Shown one piece after another: positions 26,821 through 34,908 of a DNA stretch of 64,000 bases (its first letter is position 1; every line of letters starts with the position of its first letter). Below the pieces are notes generated by a model. The model ran no database searches and was not told the DNA's origin. It saw only the letters and a program-made list of their open reading frames with translations. The DNA comes from Sinomonas atrocyanea. GTDB lineage: Bacteria; Actinomycetota; Actinomycetes; Actinomycetales; Micrococcaceae. Location: contig NZ_CP014518.1 in NCBI RefSeq assembly GCF_001577305.1, positions 558,001 through 622,000 on the forward strand. The letters run 5' to 3'. The translations under genes were made by a program, and so were the position numbers.

Positions 26821-28769
26821 CAGCCCCTCAGCGCCCGCGCGACCACCGCCGCGGAGGCGGCGCTCCAGGCCTGCGGCCGGCAGGCGGCCGGGTAGGCGAG
26901 CGCCCGGGCGGACTCGTCGGTCCCGACCCCGGAGAAGAGCTCGGGCAGCGAGCCGCCCAGCGACTCTGCGGCGCGCAGGAGCCCGCGCGCCACCGTCGCA
27001 GCCTCGGCCCGGAAGCCCTCGGCGAGCATCCCGCGCACGGCGATGGCGGTGTCGTGGCTCCAGACCGACCCGCAGTGGTAGCTCAGCGGCCAGTACCCCG
27101 CTGCGGCCGTCGAAAGGGTCCGGATCCCGTAGCCGCTGAACAGCTCGTCGCCGAGGAGCCGGTCCACCACCAGGCGCGCCTCGTCCGCGTCGAGCAGCCC
27201 GGTGCCGAGCAGATGGCCCATGTTGGAGCCGGGCACGTCGAGGGGAGTGCCGCCGCCGTCGAGCGCCATCGTCGGGAACCGCCCGGCGCCGTCCTCCACC
27301 CAGAACGACTCACGGAACCGCGAGCGGATGCCCGCCGCGAACTCCCGCAGCGCCGCCGCCTGGGCGCGCAGCCCTTCGCCGCCGCCGGGCCCGCGCAGCT
27401 CCTCGAAGAGGGCGGCGGCCTCGAGGGCGGCCTGGTGCGCGTAGCCTTGCACCTCGGCCAGGGCGATCGGCCCCTCCGCGCGGCGGCCGTCCCGGAACTG
27501 CATCGCGTCCGCCGAGTCCTTCCAGCCCTGGTTGCTCAGCCCATGGCCGGTCTCGTCGCGGTAGGCAAGGAACCCGCCCGGCCCGGTCGCGGAGGCGAGG
27601 AGCCAGTCGGCAGCCCGCCGCGCGGCCGGCAGCAGCGCTCGCACGGCGTCGGGGGCGCGTCCCGTCCGGGAGAGCTCCCCGGCCAGGCACAGCCACAGCG
27701 CGGTCGCGTCCACGGTGCCGTAGTAGACCGGCGGCAGCCGCAGCTGGTCCCCGCCGGGGCCGTGGTCCACCACGAGCTCGTGGGCGCGGATCTCGTGGGG
27801 GATCTTGCCCGGCTCCTGAGCGGACTCGGGGTCCCGCCCGGAGCCCTGGTACGCCGCGAGCGCGCGCAGCGTCCCGGCCGCGAGCGGGGTGTCCTCAGGG
27901 AGCAGGAGGCGGGCCGACCACAGCGAGTCGCGCCCGAACAGCGTGAAGTACCAGGGCGCCCCGGCCGCGAGGAAGGGGGCGTCGGGCATCCGGACCGTGG
28001 CGAGCCGCAGTCCCGCGAGCTGCTGCAGGGAGGTCGCCAGCAGGCGGCCGACGGCGCCGGGCCGGCTCTCCGCCTCGTCCTCCACCGCGGGGCTGTCCGT
28101 CGCAGCACGCACGACGGCGTCGGCGTCCTCGAGCGCCACGCTCCACGATGCGCGGAACGGCTTCCCGCGGCCCAGGGACGCAGACCAGACGAGGGCCGGG
28201 TGGCCCGAGGGGAACCCGTCCGTGTCGTCGGAGTCGCGGTCGATCGACGTCGCGAGGCGCGCCCCCGGCGTGCCGGGAGTCGCCACGGCGCGCCTGCCGC
28301 CGCGCTCCCAGGCCAGCCGCGCGGCGTCGTGCGTGGGTTCCACCGGGTCCCCGGGGTGCCCGACGCGCACCGCGTCCATCCCGGCGAAGTCCGCGCCGAG
28401 GTGCACCGCGAGGGTGCAGTCCAGCTCGGGCAGGGAGGTGCTGAGCTCGATGGAGTGCCGCACGGTCCCGGGCTCCACGGTCCAGGTCTGGACCACCCGG
28501 ACCGCCGGGTCGAGGGTGGGGCCGGCGATGTTCCGGGCGAGGCCGTCCACGGCGATGCGGCCCCCGGCCGCGGTGACGCCCACGGGCTGGGGCTCGGTCC
28601 CGTCGACGGTGACTGCCGCGTGGTCGAGGAAGCGGGTGTCGGCGTGGAAGATCCCGGTCAGGCCGGCGGGGTCCGGAACGAGCCGGCCCTCGGCACTGAG
28701 CCACAGCTGGGTCGGGGCAGCGACGGCCACGTGCTGGCGGTGCAGGGCGGGCTGCAGGGGAGCGCTCAT
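26820..28769 (-). CDS. Amylo-alpha-1,6-glucosidase-like protein (glycogen debranching N-terminal domain plus six-hairpin glycosidase)
   Basis: A 649-residue protein. Residues about 15-205 form the beta-rich glycogen-debranching N-terminal domain (LTGIFHADTRFLDHAAVTVDG). The rest is an (alpha/alpha)6 barrel with APWYFTLFGRDSLWSARL, IPHEIRAHELV, YYGTVDATALWLCLAG, GLSNQGWKDSADAM and SHDTAIAVRGMLAEG. These are the conserved acidic motifs of actinobacterial MGH1-like glucosidases. It may trim or hydrolyse alpha-glucans or mannosylglycerate-type glycosides; the exact substrate is not determined. There is no signal peptide. It is monocistronic. Confidence 0.88.
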   Translation of the reverse strand: MSAPLQPALHRQHVAVAAPTQLWLSAEGRLVPDPAGLTGIFHADTRFLDHAAVTVDGTEPQPVGVTAAGGRIAVDGLARNIAGPTLDPAVRVVQTWTVEPGTVRHSIELSTSLPELDCTLAVHLGADFAGMDAVRVGHPGDPVEPTHDAARLAWERGGRRAVATPGTPGARLATSIDRDSDDTDGFPSGHPALVWSASLGRGKPFRASWSVALEDADAVVRAATDSPAVEDEAESRPGAVGRLLATSLQQLAGLRLATVRMPDAPFLAAGAPWYFTLFGRDSLWSARLLLPEDTPLAAGTLRALAAYQGSGRDPESAQEPGKIPHEIRAHELVVDHGPGGDQLRLPPVYYGTVDATALWLCLAGELSRTGRAPDAVRALLPAARRAADWLLASATGPGGFLAYRDETGHGLSNQGWKDSADAMQFRDGRRAEGPIALAEVQGYAHQAALEAAALFEELRGPGGGEGLRAQAAALREFAAGIRSRFRESFWVEDGAGRFPTMALDGGGTPLDVPGSNMGHLLGTGLLDADEARLVVDRLLGDELFSGYGIRTLSTAAAGYWPLSYHCGSVWSHDTAIAVRGMLAEGFRAEAATVARGLLRAAESLGGSLPELFSGVGTDESARALAYPAACRPQAWSAASAAVVARALRG

Positions 28770-28906
28770 GCCGCCACGCTACCGTCGCGCCGCCGGGCGC
28801 GACAGGGCGGGCCCGGCGTCGCCCCCGCGGCCCCGGCGCATCGGCTCCCAGCCCCCGCCGAGCTTCCTCCCGGTCATCTCCCACGCGGCCGCGCAACACT
28901 TGGAGG

Positions 28907-29608
28907 ATGCTCAAGGTCACCGCTTCCGCCCTGCGCGCCGTGGCCGCCGCGCTGGCGGCGGCGGGCCTGGTCGTCTTCGGATGGCTGCTCGAATCGGTGG
29001 CGGGGAGCTGGAGCATCGCGGACCTCGACTGGCCGGTGCTGGACGGGCTCGCGGCGCACCGCAGCGGTCCTGCGACGGCCGTCGCGGACGCCCTCAGCGC
29101 GGCCACCGGACCGCCCGTGGTCCTGGCGGCGTCGGTCGCCGTCGCCGCCGTCTGGGCGGTGTGGCGGCGCGAGCTGTGGCGCCCCGCCCTGCTCGCGGGC
29201 GCCTCGCTCGCCAACCTTCTCCTCGTCGCCGGCGCCCGCTACTGGGTGGGGCGGTCGCGGCCCCCGGCATGGTTCGAGGCGGTCGGGGGCAGCGACGGCC
29301 CGGCGTTCCCCTCCGCGCACACGGCCGGTGCCGCCACCTTGCTGTTCGTGGGCCTGTACCTGGTCTACTCGCGCCGCGTCAGCACGCGCGGCCTGCCCCT
29401 CGCCGCCCTGGCCGCGGCGCTGCTCGTCCTGGCCGTGGCCGCGAGCGACCTCTACTTGGGCCGCCACTGGCTCACGGACGTTGCCGCGTCCTTCTCGCTC
29501 GGGGCGATCGTGCTCGCGGCGGTGCTGTGGGTGGACGCGCTCCGGACGCCGGACGGCGCCAGGGGCCCCGCCGCGCTGGCGGCGTCCCGTGCCGCGGCGG
29601 ACACTTGA
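28907..29608 (+). CDS. PAP2-family membrane phosphatase
   Basis: A 233-residue membrane protein with about six helices and the PAP2 motifs ARYWVGRSRPP (motif 1), FPSAHTAGAA (motif 2, with Ala for the usual Gly) and SDLYLGRHWLTD (motif 3, catalytic His). It probably dephosphorylates a lipid pyrophosphate or phosphatidic acid at the outer face of the membrane, for example undecaprenyl pyrophosphate. It is followed after 3 bases by acylphosphatase, so the two are co-transcribed. Confidence 0.88.
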   Translation: MLKVTASALRAVAAALAAAGLVVFGWLLESVAGSWSIADLDWPVLDGLAAHRSGPATAVADALSAATGPPVVLAASVAVAAVWAVWRRELWRPALLAGASLANLLLVAGARYWVGRSRPPAWFEAVGGSDGPAFPSAHTAGAATLLFVGLYLVYSRRVSTRGLPLAALAAALLVLAVAASDLYLGRHWLTDVAASFSLGAIVLAAVLWVDALRTPDGARGPAALAASRAAADT

Positions 29609-29611
29609 GGC

Positions 29612-29938
29612 ATGTCGATCTTCCGGCGCCGCAGCCCGCGCAGCCAGTCCGGCACCCCTGAGGCCCCCGAGGCCCGGCTCAGCGCCACGGTCTCCGGGAT
29701 GGTGCAGGGGGTCGGGTTCCGGTTCCGGACCCTCGGACAGGCGGAGCGGCTCGGCCTCGTGGGCTCGGCCGGGAACCACGCCGACGGGACGGTCGAGGTG
29801 GTCGCCGAGGGGGCGCGCGAGGATGTCGAGGCGCTGCTGGCCTGGCTCCGGTCCGACGAGGCGCCCGGCCGGGTGGACGAGGTCCGGGCGGACATCGGCC
29901 CGGCCACCGGCGAGTTCTCGCAGTTCAGCCTGTTCTGA
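29612..29938 (+). CDS. acyP: Acylphosphatase
   Basis: A 108-residue protein containing an acylphosphatase domain after a basic 20-residue leader (MSIFRRRSPRSQSG). The phosphate-binding loop SGMVQGVGFR includes catalytic Arg37, and Asn55 in GNHADGTVEV is the catalytic asparagine. It hydrolyses carboxyl-phosphate bonds such as acetyl phosphate or 1,3-bisphosphoglycerate. It follows the PAP2 gene by 3 bases. Just past the stop, the CCTGTTCTGAG that ends the gene is repeated (29947-29957), a small local duplication. Confidence 0.92.
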   Translation: MSIFRRRSPRSQSGTPEAPEARLSATVSGMVQGVGFRFRTLGQAERLGLVGSAGNHADGTVEVVAEGAREDVEALLAWLRSDEAPGRVDEVRADIGPATGEFSQFSLF

Positions 29939-29978
29939 GGCGCCCGGCCTGTTCTGAGCCAGTCCGGGCTCCCGCGGG

Positions 29979-30767
29979 CTACCCGCGCAGGTAGTCCAGC
30001 TGCGCGGCGACCGAGTTCTCGGCGGCGCGGCGCACGCTGGGCTCGATGTCCGCGTACACGGCGTCGGTCACCTGGGCGACCGTCGCGTCCGCGCCCAGGT
30101 CCGCGAGGGCCGCCCGCACCTGGTCGAGCCGCTCCTCGCGGTGGGCGAGGTAGGCGCGCGCGATCCCCGCGAGGTCGGGGAGCACCGGCCCGTGGGCGGG
30201 CAGGACCGTGGCCGAGCCCAGGGCCTCGAGCCGGCGGAGGGTCGCGAGGTAGTCGCCGAGCCGCCCGTCGGGGAACACGATCACCGTTGTGCCGCGGCCC
30301 AGGATCGTATCGCCCGTGAGCACCGCGCCGTGCTCGCCGTCGTCGGGGAGCGCCAGGCAGATCGAGTCCGCGGTGTGGCCCGGGGTGGCGAGGACCTCGA
30401 TCCGCACCCCGGCCGCCTCGAGGCGCTCGCCGTCGTCGAGCGGGTCCGCGCCGAGGCACAGCGCGGCGTCGCGTGCGCGCACCGGGGCCCCGGTCATGCG
30501 GTGGAACTCCTCGGCAGCCTCCGTGTGGTCCGGGTGGTGGTGCGTGAGGACCACGAGTTCGACCCGCCCGGCGCCCGCCAGTTCGGCCAGGTGCTCGGCA
30601 TCGAGGGGGCCCGGGTCCACGACCACGACCGAGTCCGAGCCGGGCGCCGCGATCACGTAGGAGTTGGTCCCGTCCAGGCTCATGGGCCCGGGGTTGGGGG
30701 CGAGGCGGTACCGGGTGAGGGCGGAGCTGCGGACCCAGCGGGTGGCGGAGGTGACGTCGTCGGCCAT
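29979..30767 (-). CDS. MBL-fold metallo-hydrolase (LACTB2/glyoxalase II-like)
   Basis: A 262-residue metallo-beta-lactamase-fold hydrolase. Metal ligands are in THHHPDHTEAA (HxHxDH, near residue 77), ATPGHTADS, TGDTILG and PAHGPV. The C-terminal helix bundle (ARAYLAHREERLDQVRAAL) and GTNSYVIAAPGSDSVVVVDPG place it with LACTB2/beta-lactamase-like endoribonucleases and hydroxyacylglutathione-hydrolase relatives. The substrate is uncertain. The ATG at 30767 is chosen; the frame is open upstream but has no better start. It is convergent with acyP. Confidence 0.85.
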   Translation of the reverse strand: MADDVTSATRWVRSSALTRYRLAPNPGPMSLDGTNSYVIAAPGSDSVVVVDPGPLDAEHLAELAGAGRVELVVLTHHHPDHTEAAEEFHRMTGAPVRARDAALCLGADPLDDGERLEAAGVRIEVLATPGHTADSICLALPDDGEHGAVLTGDTILGRGTTVIVFPDGRLGDYLATLRRLEALGSATVLPAHGPVLPDLAGIARAYLAHREERLDQVRAALADLGADATVAQVTDAVYADIEPSVRRAAENSVAAQLDYLRG

Positions 30768-30848
30768 GCGTTCAGCGTAGTCCCGCGCACGACGCCGCCG
30801 GCTCGCCTCGGGTGGGCCGCCCGCGGGAGGCGGGCGGTCGCCGTCGTA

Positions 30849-30926
30849 CACGGAACGGCGGAACGGCGACGAGATGCGCACCCGGAACGGCGGAAGGGCG
30901 ACGAGATGCGTACCCGAAACCGCAGG
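30849..30926 (+). repeat. Dispersed intergenic repeat, copy B (two tandem units)
   Basis: Two GGCGACGAGATGCG cores (30865-30878 and 30897-30910, 32 bp apart) are each followed by a CACCCG or TACCCG tail. A partial unit precedes them. The region lies between two minus-strand genes (30767 and 30949) and holds nothing else I can identify. Confidence 0.75.
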
Positions 30927-30948
30927 CCGCGGGAGGCGCGGAGGAGGG

Positions 30949-32097
30949 TCAGTCGATGGGGAAGGCCACGCCCTCGCCGATGACCTTCAGGGCGAGGTCC
31001 ATCCCGGCCCGGGCCATGGCGGCGTTCCAATGGCGGATGGTGATGATCTCGCCGCCGCCGGGGATGCGCGGGTCCGCGGGCCGCTCGGGCAGCTTGATGC
31101 GCACGGAGGACTCGGGGCCGAAGTAGTCCCAGTCGAGCACGGTGCCGTGGATGCGGGAGTCCGCGGCGATGCGGATCTGCTCGGGCCGCAGCATGATCTG
31201 CACGCGGCCCTGCGCGGGCGGGCGGCGCACGGGGATCGCGCCGAGGGAGCACATCGCGAGGGAGCCCTCGAGCCAGGCGTCGAGGATGACGGCGTCGCCG
31301 AGGAACTCGGCCGTGGCGCGGTCCGCGGGGCGGGTGTAGACGACGAACGGGTTGCCGATCTGGGCGAGCCGGCCGCCGCGCATCACGGCGACCTGGTCGG
31401 CGAAGGAGAGGGCCTCGGCCTGGTCGTGCGTGACGAGGATGGTGGTGACCCCCGCCTGGTGCAGGACCCTGCCGATCGCGCGGCGCGTCGCGACCCGGAG
31501 GCCGGCGTCGAGCGCGGAGAACGGCTCGTCCAGGAGCATGACCTCGGGCTCGCACGCCATGGCCCGGGCGAGGGCGATCCGCTGCTGCTGCCCGCCGGAG
31601 AGCTGGTGGGGGCGGCGCTTGGCGTAGGCGGGGTCGAGGGCCACCATGTCCAGCAGCTCGTCGACCCGCTCCTGGACCGCCTTGCGGCCCCGGAACTTCT
31701 CCCGGTCCAGGCCGAACGCGACGTTCTGCCCGACCGACAGGTGCGGGAACAGGGCGCCGTCCTGCGCGACGTAGCCGATGTTGCGCCGGTGCGCGGGCAC
31801 CCAGGTGCTGCCGGCGACCTCCTTGCCGTCCATGAGGATCCGGCCCGTGTCCGGGGCCTCGAACCCGGCGATGAGGCGCAGGAGGGTGGTCTTGCCCGAG
31901 CCGCTCGGGCCCACGATCGCGGTGGTCCCGCCCCGGGCCACGGAGAGGTTGATGCCCTTGAGCACCTGCTGGCGCCCGAAGTCCTTGGTGACCTCCTCGA
32001 TGTCGAGGTGGTGGTCCGCCGTCTGGGCGATCTGCGGGGCCACCCGCGGGCTGGGGAAGCGGGCCGCCGCGGTGGGCGTGGGGTTCTGTTCGGTCAC
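30949..32097 (-). CDS. Iron(III) ABC transporter, ATP-binding protein
   Basis: A 382-residue FbpC-type ATPase: Walker A at residues 63-71 (GPSGSGKTT), signature QLSGGQQQRIALARAMA, Walker B VMLLDEPFSALDAGLR, H-loop VTHDQAEA, and a C-terminal TOBE domain (VQIMLRPEQIRIAADS). The GTG start overlaps the permease stop (GTGA). It is the last gene of the binding protein-permease-ATPase operon, which has an IdeR-like box upstream of the first gene. Confidence 0.93.
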   Translation of the reverse strand: MTEQNPTPTAAARFPSPRVAPQIAQTADHHLDIEEVTKDFGRQQVLKGINLSVARGGTTAIVGPSGSGKTTLLRLIAGFEAPDTGRILMDGKEVAGSTWVPAHRRNIGYVAQDGALFPHLSVGQNVAFGLDREKFRGRKAVQERVDELLDMVALDPAYAKRRPHQLSGGQQQRIALARAMACEPEVMLLDEPFSALDAGLRVATRRAIGRVLHQAGVTTILVTHDQAEALSFADQVAVMRGGRLAQIGNPFVVYTRPADRATAEFLGDAVILDAWLEGSLAMCSLGAIPVRRPPAQGRVQIMLRPEQIRIAADSRIHGTVLDWDYFGPESSVRIKLPERPADPRIPGGGEIITIRHWNAAMARAGMDLALKVIGEGVAFPID

Positions 32098-33698
32098 TGT
32101 CCGGCTGCTTTCTTGGACTGCTGGAACAACAGGTACGTCATCGGGGCGGAGAGCGCGATCATCACGAGTGCGTACGGCGCCGCGCTGACGTAGTCGATCT
32201 CGCTCGTCAGGGCCCAGAACTCGGTGGCGAGCGTCTTGGTGCCCAACGGGGAGAGGAGCAGGGTGGCCGTCAGCTCGTTGACGACGGCGAGGAACACGAG
32301 CGCTGCGCCGCCGGCCGCCGCCGGGGCCACAAGCCGCAGGGTGACGCGCACGAACGCGAGCAGCGGCGGCTTCCCGAGGGCCTGGGCGGCCTCCTCGAGC
32401 TCCTTGGGCGCCTGCGCAAGGCCGGCCCGCAGGTTCACGAGGGCGCGCGGGAGGAAGAGCAGCACGTAGGCGGCCACGAGCAGGCCCGTGGTCTGGTAGA
32501 CGCCCGGGATGACCCGCAGCGCGACCGTGACGAAGGCGAGCGCGAGGACGATCCCCGGCATCGAGCTCGTGACGTAGTTGGACAGCTCGAGGCCGCGCGA
32601 GAGCCAGCCCGGGAACCGGACGGCGAGGAACGCGAGGGGAAAGGCCACCACGGTGGTGACGATGGCGCCGAGCAGCCCGAGCCACAGGCTCGAGCCGAGC
32701 GCGCCCGCGAGGTCCGAGGTCTGCCAGATGTCCGCTCCGCCCTGGGCCGCCCACGTGACGCTCATCCACAGCGGGACCCCCACGGCGAGGACCGCGAGGG
32801 CGAGCAGCGCCAGCTGCGCGGGAAGCTGCCAGGTCCCGAGGGCGAGCCGCGTGGGGGTGGCCTGGGCGCCGGAGCCGATGCGCGCGTAGCGGGCGTTGCC
32901 GCGCGCCCGCGCCTCGGCCACGAGCAGCACGAGGCAGACGGTGACGAGGACGGAGGCGAGCATGGTGCCCGCGGCGCCGTTGAAGGTGGACTGGTACTGC
33001 TCCATGATCGCCGTGGTGAACGTGTCGAAGCGGATCATCGCGAAGGCGCCGTACTCGGCGAGCAGGTGCAGCGCCACGAGCAGCGCCCCGCCGGAGACCG
33101 CGATCCGCAGCTGCGGCAGCACCACGCGGAAGAACGTCCGCCACGCGCCGAGCCCCAGCGAGGCGGCCGACTGCTCGATCGCCGGGTCCAGGCGGGAGAG
33201 CGTGGCAGCCGCGGGGATGTACACGAGCGGGTAGTAGGAGAGAGTGGCGATGAGGACGCCGGAGAAGAGGCCCTCGAGCCGCGGCACCGCGGAGACCCAC
33301 GCGTAGGAGTTCACGAACGCGGGGATCGCCAGCGGCGCCGCCAGGGCCACAGCCCAGACCCGGTGGGCCCGCAGCGCGGTCCGCTCCACGAGCCACGCCC
33401 CGCCCACCCCGAGCACGATGCACAGCGGCACGGTGATGAGCGTGAGCAGGAGCGTGTTGCCGAGCAGCTCGAACGTGCGCCCCCGGAAGATGAGCTCCGT
33501 GGCGGTGTCCCAGCCGGTGGTGACGGTCATGAACGCCACGAACCCGAGCGGGATCAGCGACGCAGCGGCGACGAGGCAGGCGGCGAGGACGACGCCGAAG
33601 GGCGGGCGGGGGCGCTTGCCCTCGCCCGCCGTCGGGGTCGCCTCGCCCGGCACCGGGAGACCGGCGACGGCGAGGGCGGTGGCTGGAGCGGATTCCAA
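32094..33698 (-). CDS. Iron(III) ABC transporter, permease (two fused membrane domains)
   Basis: A 534-residue FbpB/AfuB-type permease with about 12 transmembrane helices arranged as two halves, each with a binding-protein-dependent EAA-like loop (EQSAASLGLGAWRTFFRVVLPQL near 180 and ELEEAAQALGKPPLLAFVRVTL near 450). It starts at TTG (33698), 3 bases past the stop of the binding-protein gene and without a strong ribosome site, so translation is likely coupled. It imports ferric iron together with its neighbours. Confidence 0.93.
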   Translation of the reverse strand: MESAPATALAVAGLPVPGEATPTAGEGKRPRPPFGVVLAACLVAAASLIPLGFVAFMTVTTGWDTATELIFRGRTFELLGNTLLLTLITVPLCIVLGVGGAWLVERTALRAHRVWAVALAAPLAIPAFVNSYAWVSAVPRLEGLFSGVLIATLSYYPLVYIPAAATLSRLDPAIEQSAASLGLGAWRTFFRVVLPQLRIAVSGGALLVALHLLAEYGAFAMIRFDTFTTAIMEQYQSTFNGAAGTMLASVLVTVCLVLLVAEARARGNARYARIGSGAQATPTRLALGTWQLPAQLALLALAVLAVGVPLWMSVTWAAQGGADIWQTSDLAGALGSSLWLGLLGAIVTTVVAFPLAFLAVRFPGWLSRGLELSNYVTSSMPGIVLALAFVTVALRVIPGVYQTTGLLVAAYVLLFLPRALVNLRAGLAQAPKELEEAAQALGKPPLLAFVRVTLRLVAPAAAGGAALVFLAVVNELTATLLLSPLGTKTLATEFWALTSEIDYVSAAPYALVMIALSAPMTYLLFQQSKKAAGQ

Positions 33699-33701
33699 GG
33701 T

Positions 33702-34742
33702 CTAGAGGAGTCCTGTTGCGGTCATGAGGTCGTTGACCTTCTGCGAGTTGAGCTTGGCCGGGTCGATCTTGGGCGCCTGGAGCTGGTCGAGGGGCACGAG
33801 CTTGTCATTGGACGGAACGCCGGAGCCCACGGCGTACTCGTAGGAGGCGCCCTTCTGCAGGACCTCCTGGCCCTTCTTGCCGGTGATGAACTTGAGGAAC
33901 TCCTGCGCGGCGGCCTGGTTCTTGGATGACTTGAGCACGCCGCCGCCGGAGACGGAGACGAAGGCGCCCGGGTCCTGGTTCTTGAAGTACTCGAGGCCGA
34001 CGTTCTTGGAGTTCTCGCCCGTCTTGGCCTGGTCGCCGAACCAGTAGTAGTGGTAGATGACAGCGCCGTCCACTTCGCCGCTGTTGACGGCCTTCATCGC
34101 GGTCGAGTTGCCCTTGTAGGTCTTGGCGCCGTCCTTGAGCGCCTGGAGCCAGGCCTTCGTGGCGTCCTCGCCCTTGAGCTGGAGCATGGCGGAGACGATG
34201 GCCTGGAAGTCCGCGCCGGAGGGCGAGGCGGCCCAGCGGCCCTTCCACTCGGGGTTCTGGAGGTCCATGAGGGACTTGGGCAGCTTGTCCTGGGAGACCT
34301 TGGACTTGTTGTAGGCGAACACCGTGGAGCGCGCCGCGATGCCGATCCACTTGTTGGTGGAGGGCCGGTACTCGGCGGGGACCTGCGCGGCGGTGGCCGG
34401 GTCGATGTCCGCGAAGAGGCCCGCATTCTCCACCTGGGTCATCGCGGGGGAGTTCTCGGTCAGGAAGACGTCCGCGGGGGAGGCGGGCCCCTCCTGGATG
34501 ATCTGGTTCGACATCTCGGTGTCGTCGCCCTGGCGGTAGTTGACCTTGATGCCGGTCTCCGCCGTGAACGCGTCGATCCACTCCTTCGTGAGGGACTCGT
34601 GCTGGGCGTTGTAGACCGTGATGGTGCCCTTGTCGCCGGAGGCCGAGGATGTGCCGGGGGCCGAGGATCCGCAGGCGGCGAGGCCGAGCGAGGTCGCGGC
34701 GACCAGGGCGAGGCCAGCGAGGGCGCGGGGTCGGAGCTTCAT
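33702..34742 (-). CDS. Iron(III) ABC transporter, substrate-binding lipoprotein
   Basis: A 346-residue lipoprotein with a signal peptide and lipobox LAAC (Cys24), then a periplasmic-binding-protein fold of the FutA/FbpA/YfuA type: GTITVYNAQHESLTKEWIDAF, GIKVNYRQGDDTEMSNQI, and a C-terminal KGASYEYAVGSGVPSNDKLVP segment. The paired-tyrosine iron site probably lies in the YHYYWFGDQ segment. It is the first gene of the iron-uptake operon. Upstream lie an IdeR/DtxR-like box (34827-34845) and a CRP/GlxR-like palindrome (34869-34884). Confidence 0.92.
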   Translation of the reverse strand: MKLRPRALAGLALVAATSLGLAACGSSAPGTSSASGDKGTITVYNAQHESLTKEWIDAFTAETGIKVNYRQGDDTEMSNQIIQEGPASPADVFLTENSPAMTQVENAGLFADIDPATAAQVPAEYRPSTNKWIGIAARSTVFAYNKSKVSQDKLPKSLMDLQNPEWKGRWAASPSGADFQAIVSAMLQLKGEDATKAWLQALKDGAKTYKGNSTAMKAVNSGEVDGAVIYHYYWFGDQAKTGENSKNVGLEYFKNQDPGAFVSVSGGGVLKSSKNQAAAQEFLKFITGKKGQEVLQKGASYEYAVGSGVPSNDKLVPLDQLQAPKIDPAKLNSQKVNDLMTATGLL

Positions 34743-34826
34743 CGAAAGCTTCCCTTTCGTGGGGTCACAGGAGCGGTGGTCGACGGCGCCGCCGGCTGGC
34801 GTCGTCGGGTGACGTCACGATCGACT

Positions 34827-34845
34827 GTAGGTTAGCCACACCTAA
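34827..34845. promoter_or_regulatory. IdeR/DtxR-type iron box
   Basis: The 19-mer GTAGGTTAGCCACACCTAA matches the IdeR/DtxR consensus TTAGGTTAGSCTAACCTAA at 16 of 19 positions. It lies 85 bp upstream of the iron-binding lipoprotein gene, where an iron-dependent repressor would act. Confidence 0.8.
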
Positions 34846-34868
34846 GGTGCCGCCGTTTCTCCCCATAA

Positions 34869-34884
34869 TGTGACGCATCTCACG
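34869..34884. promoter_or_regulatory. CRP/GlxR-like palindrome upstream of the iron importer
   Basis: TGTGA-CGCATC-TCACG has the same half-sites as the element before the MHS permease. It lies 127 bp upstream of the iron-binding protein start and just beyond the IdeR-like box. The neighbouring GH76 gene ends here, so the iron operon is the only candidate target. Confidence 0.5.
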
Positions 34885-34908
34885 TCAATTACGCAACCTC
34901 GAGCTTCG

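Noticed and set aside
26724..29957. A 1077-codon plus-strand frame opposite the debranching-like gene
   Set aside because: Antisense shadow that continues through real plus-strand genes in another frame.
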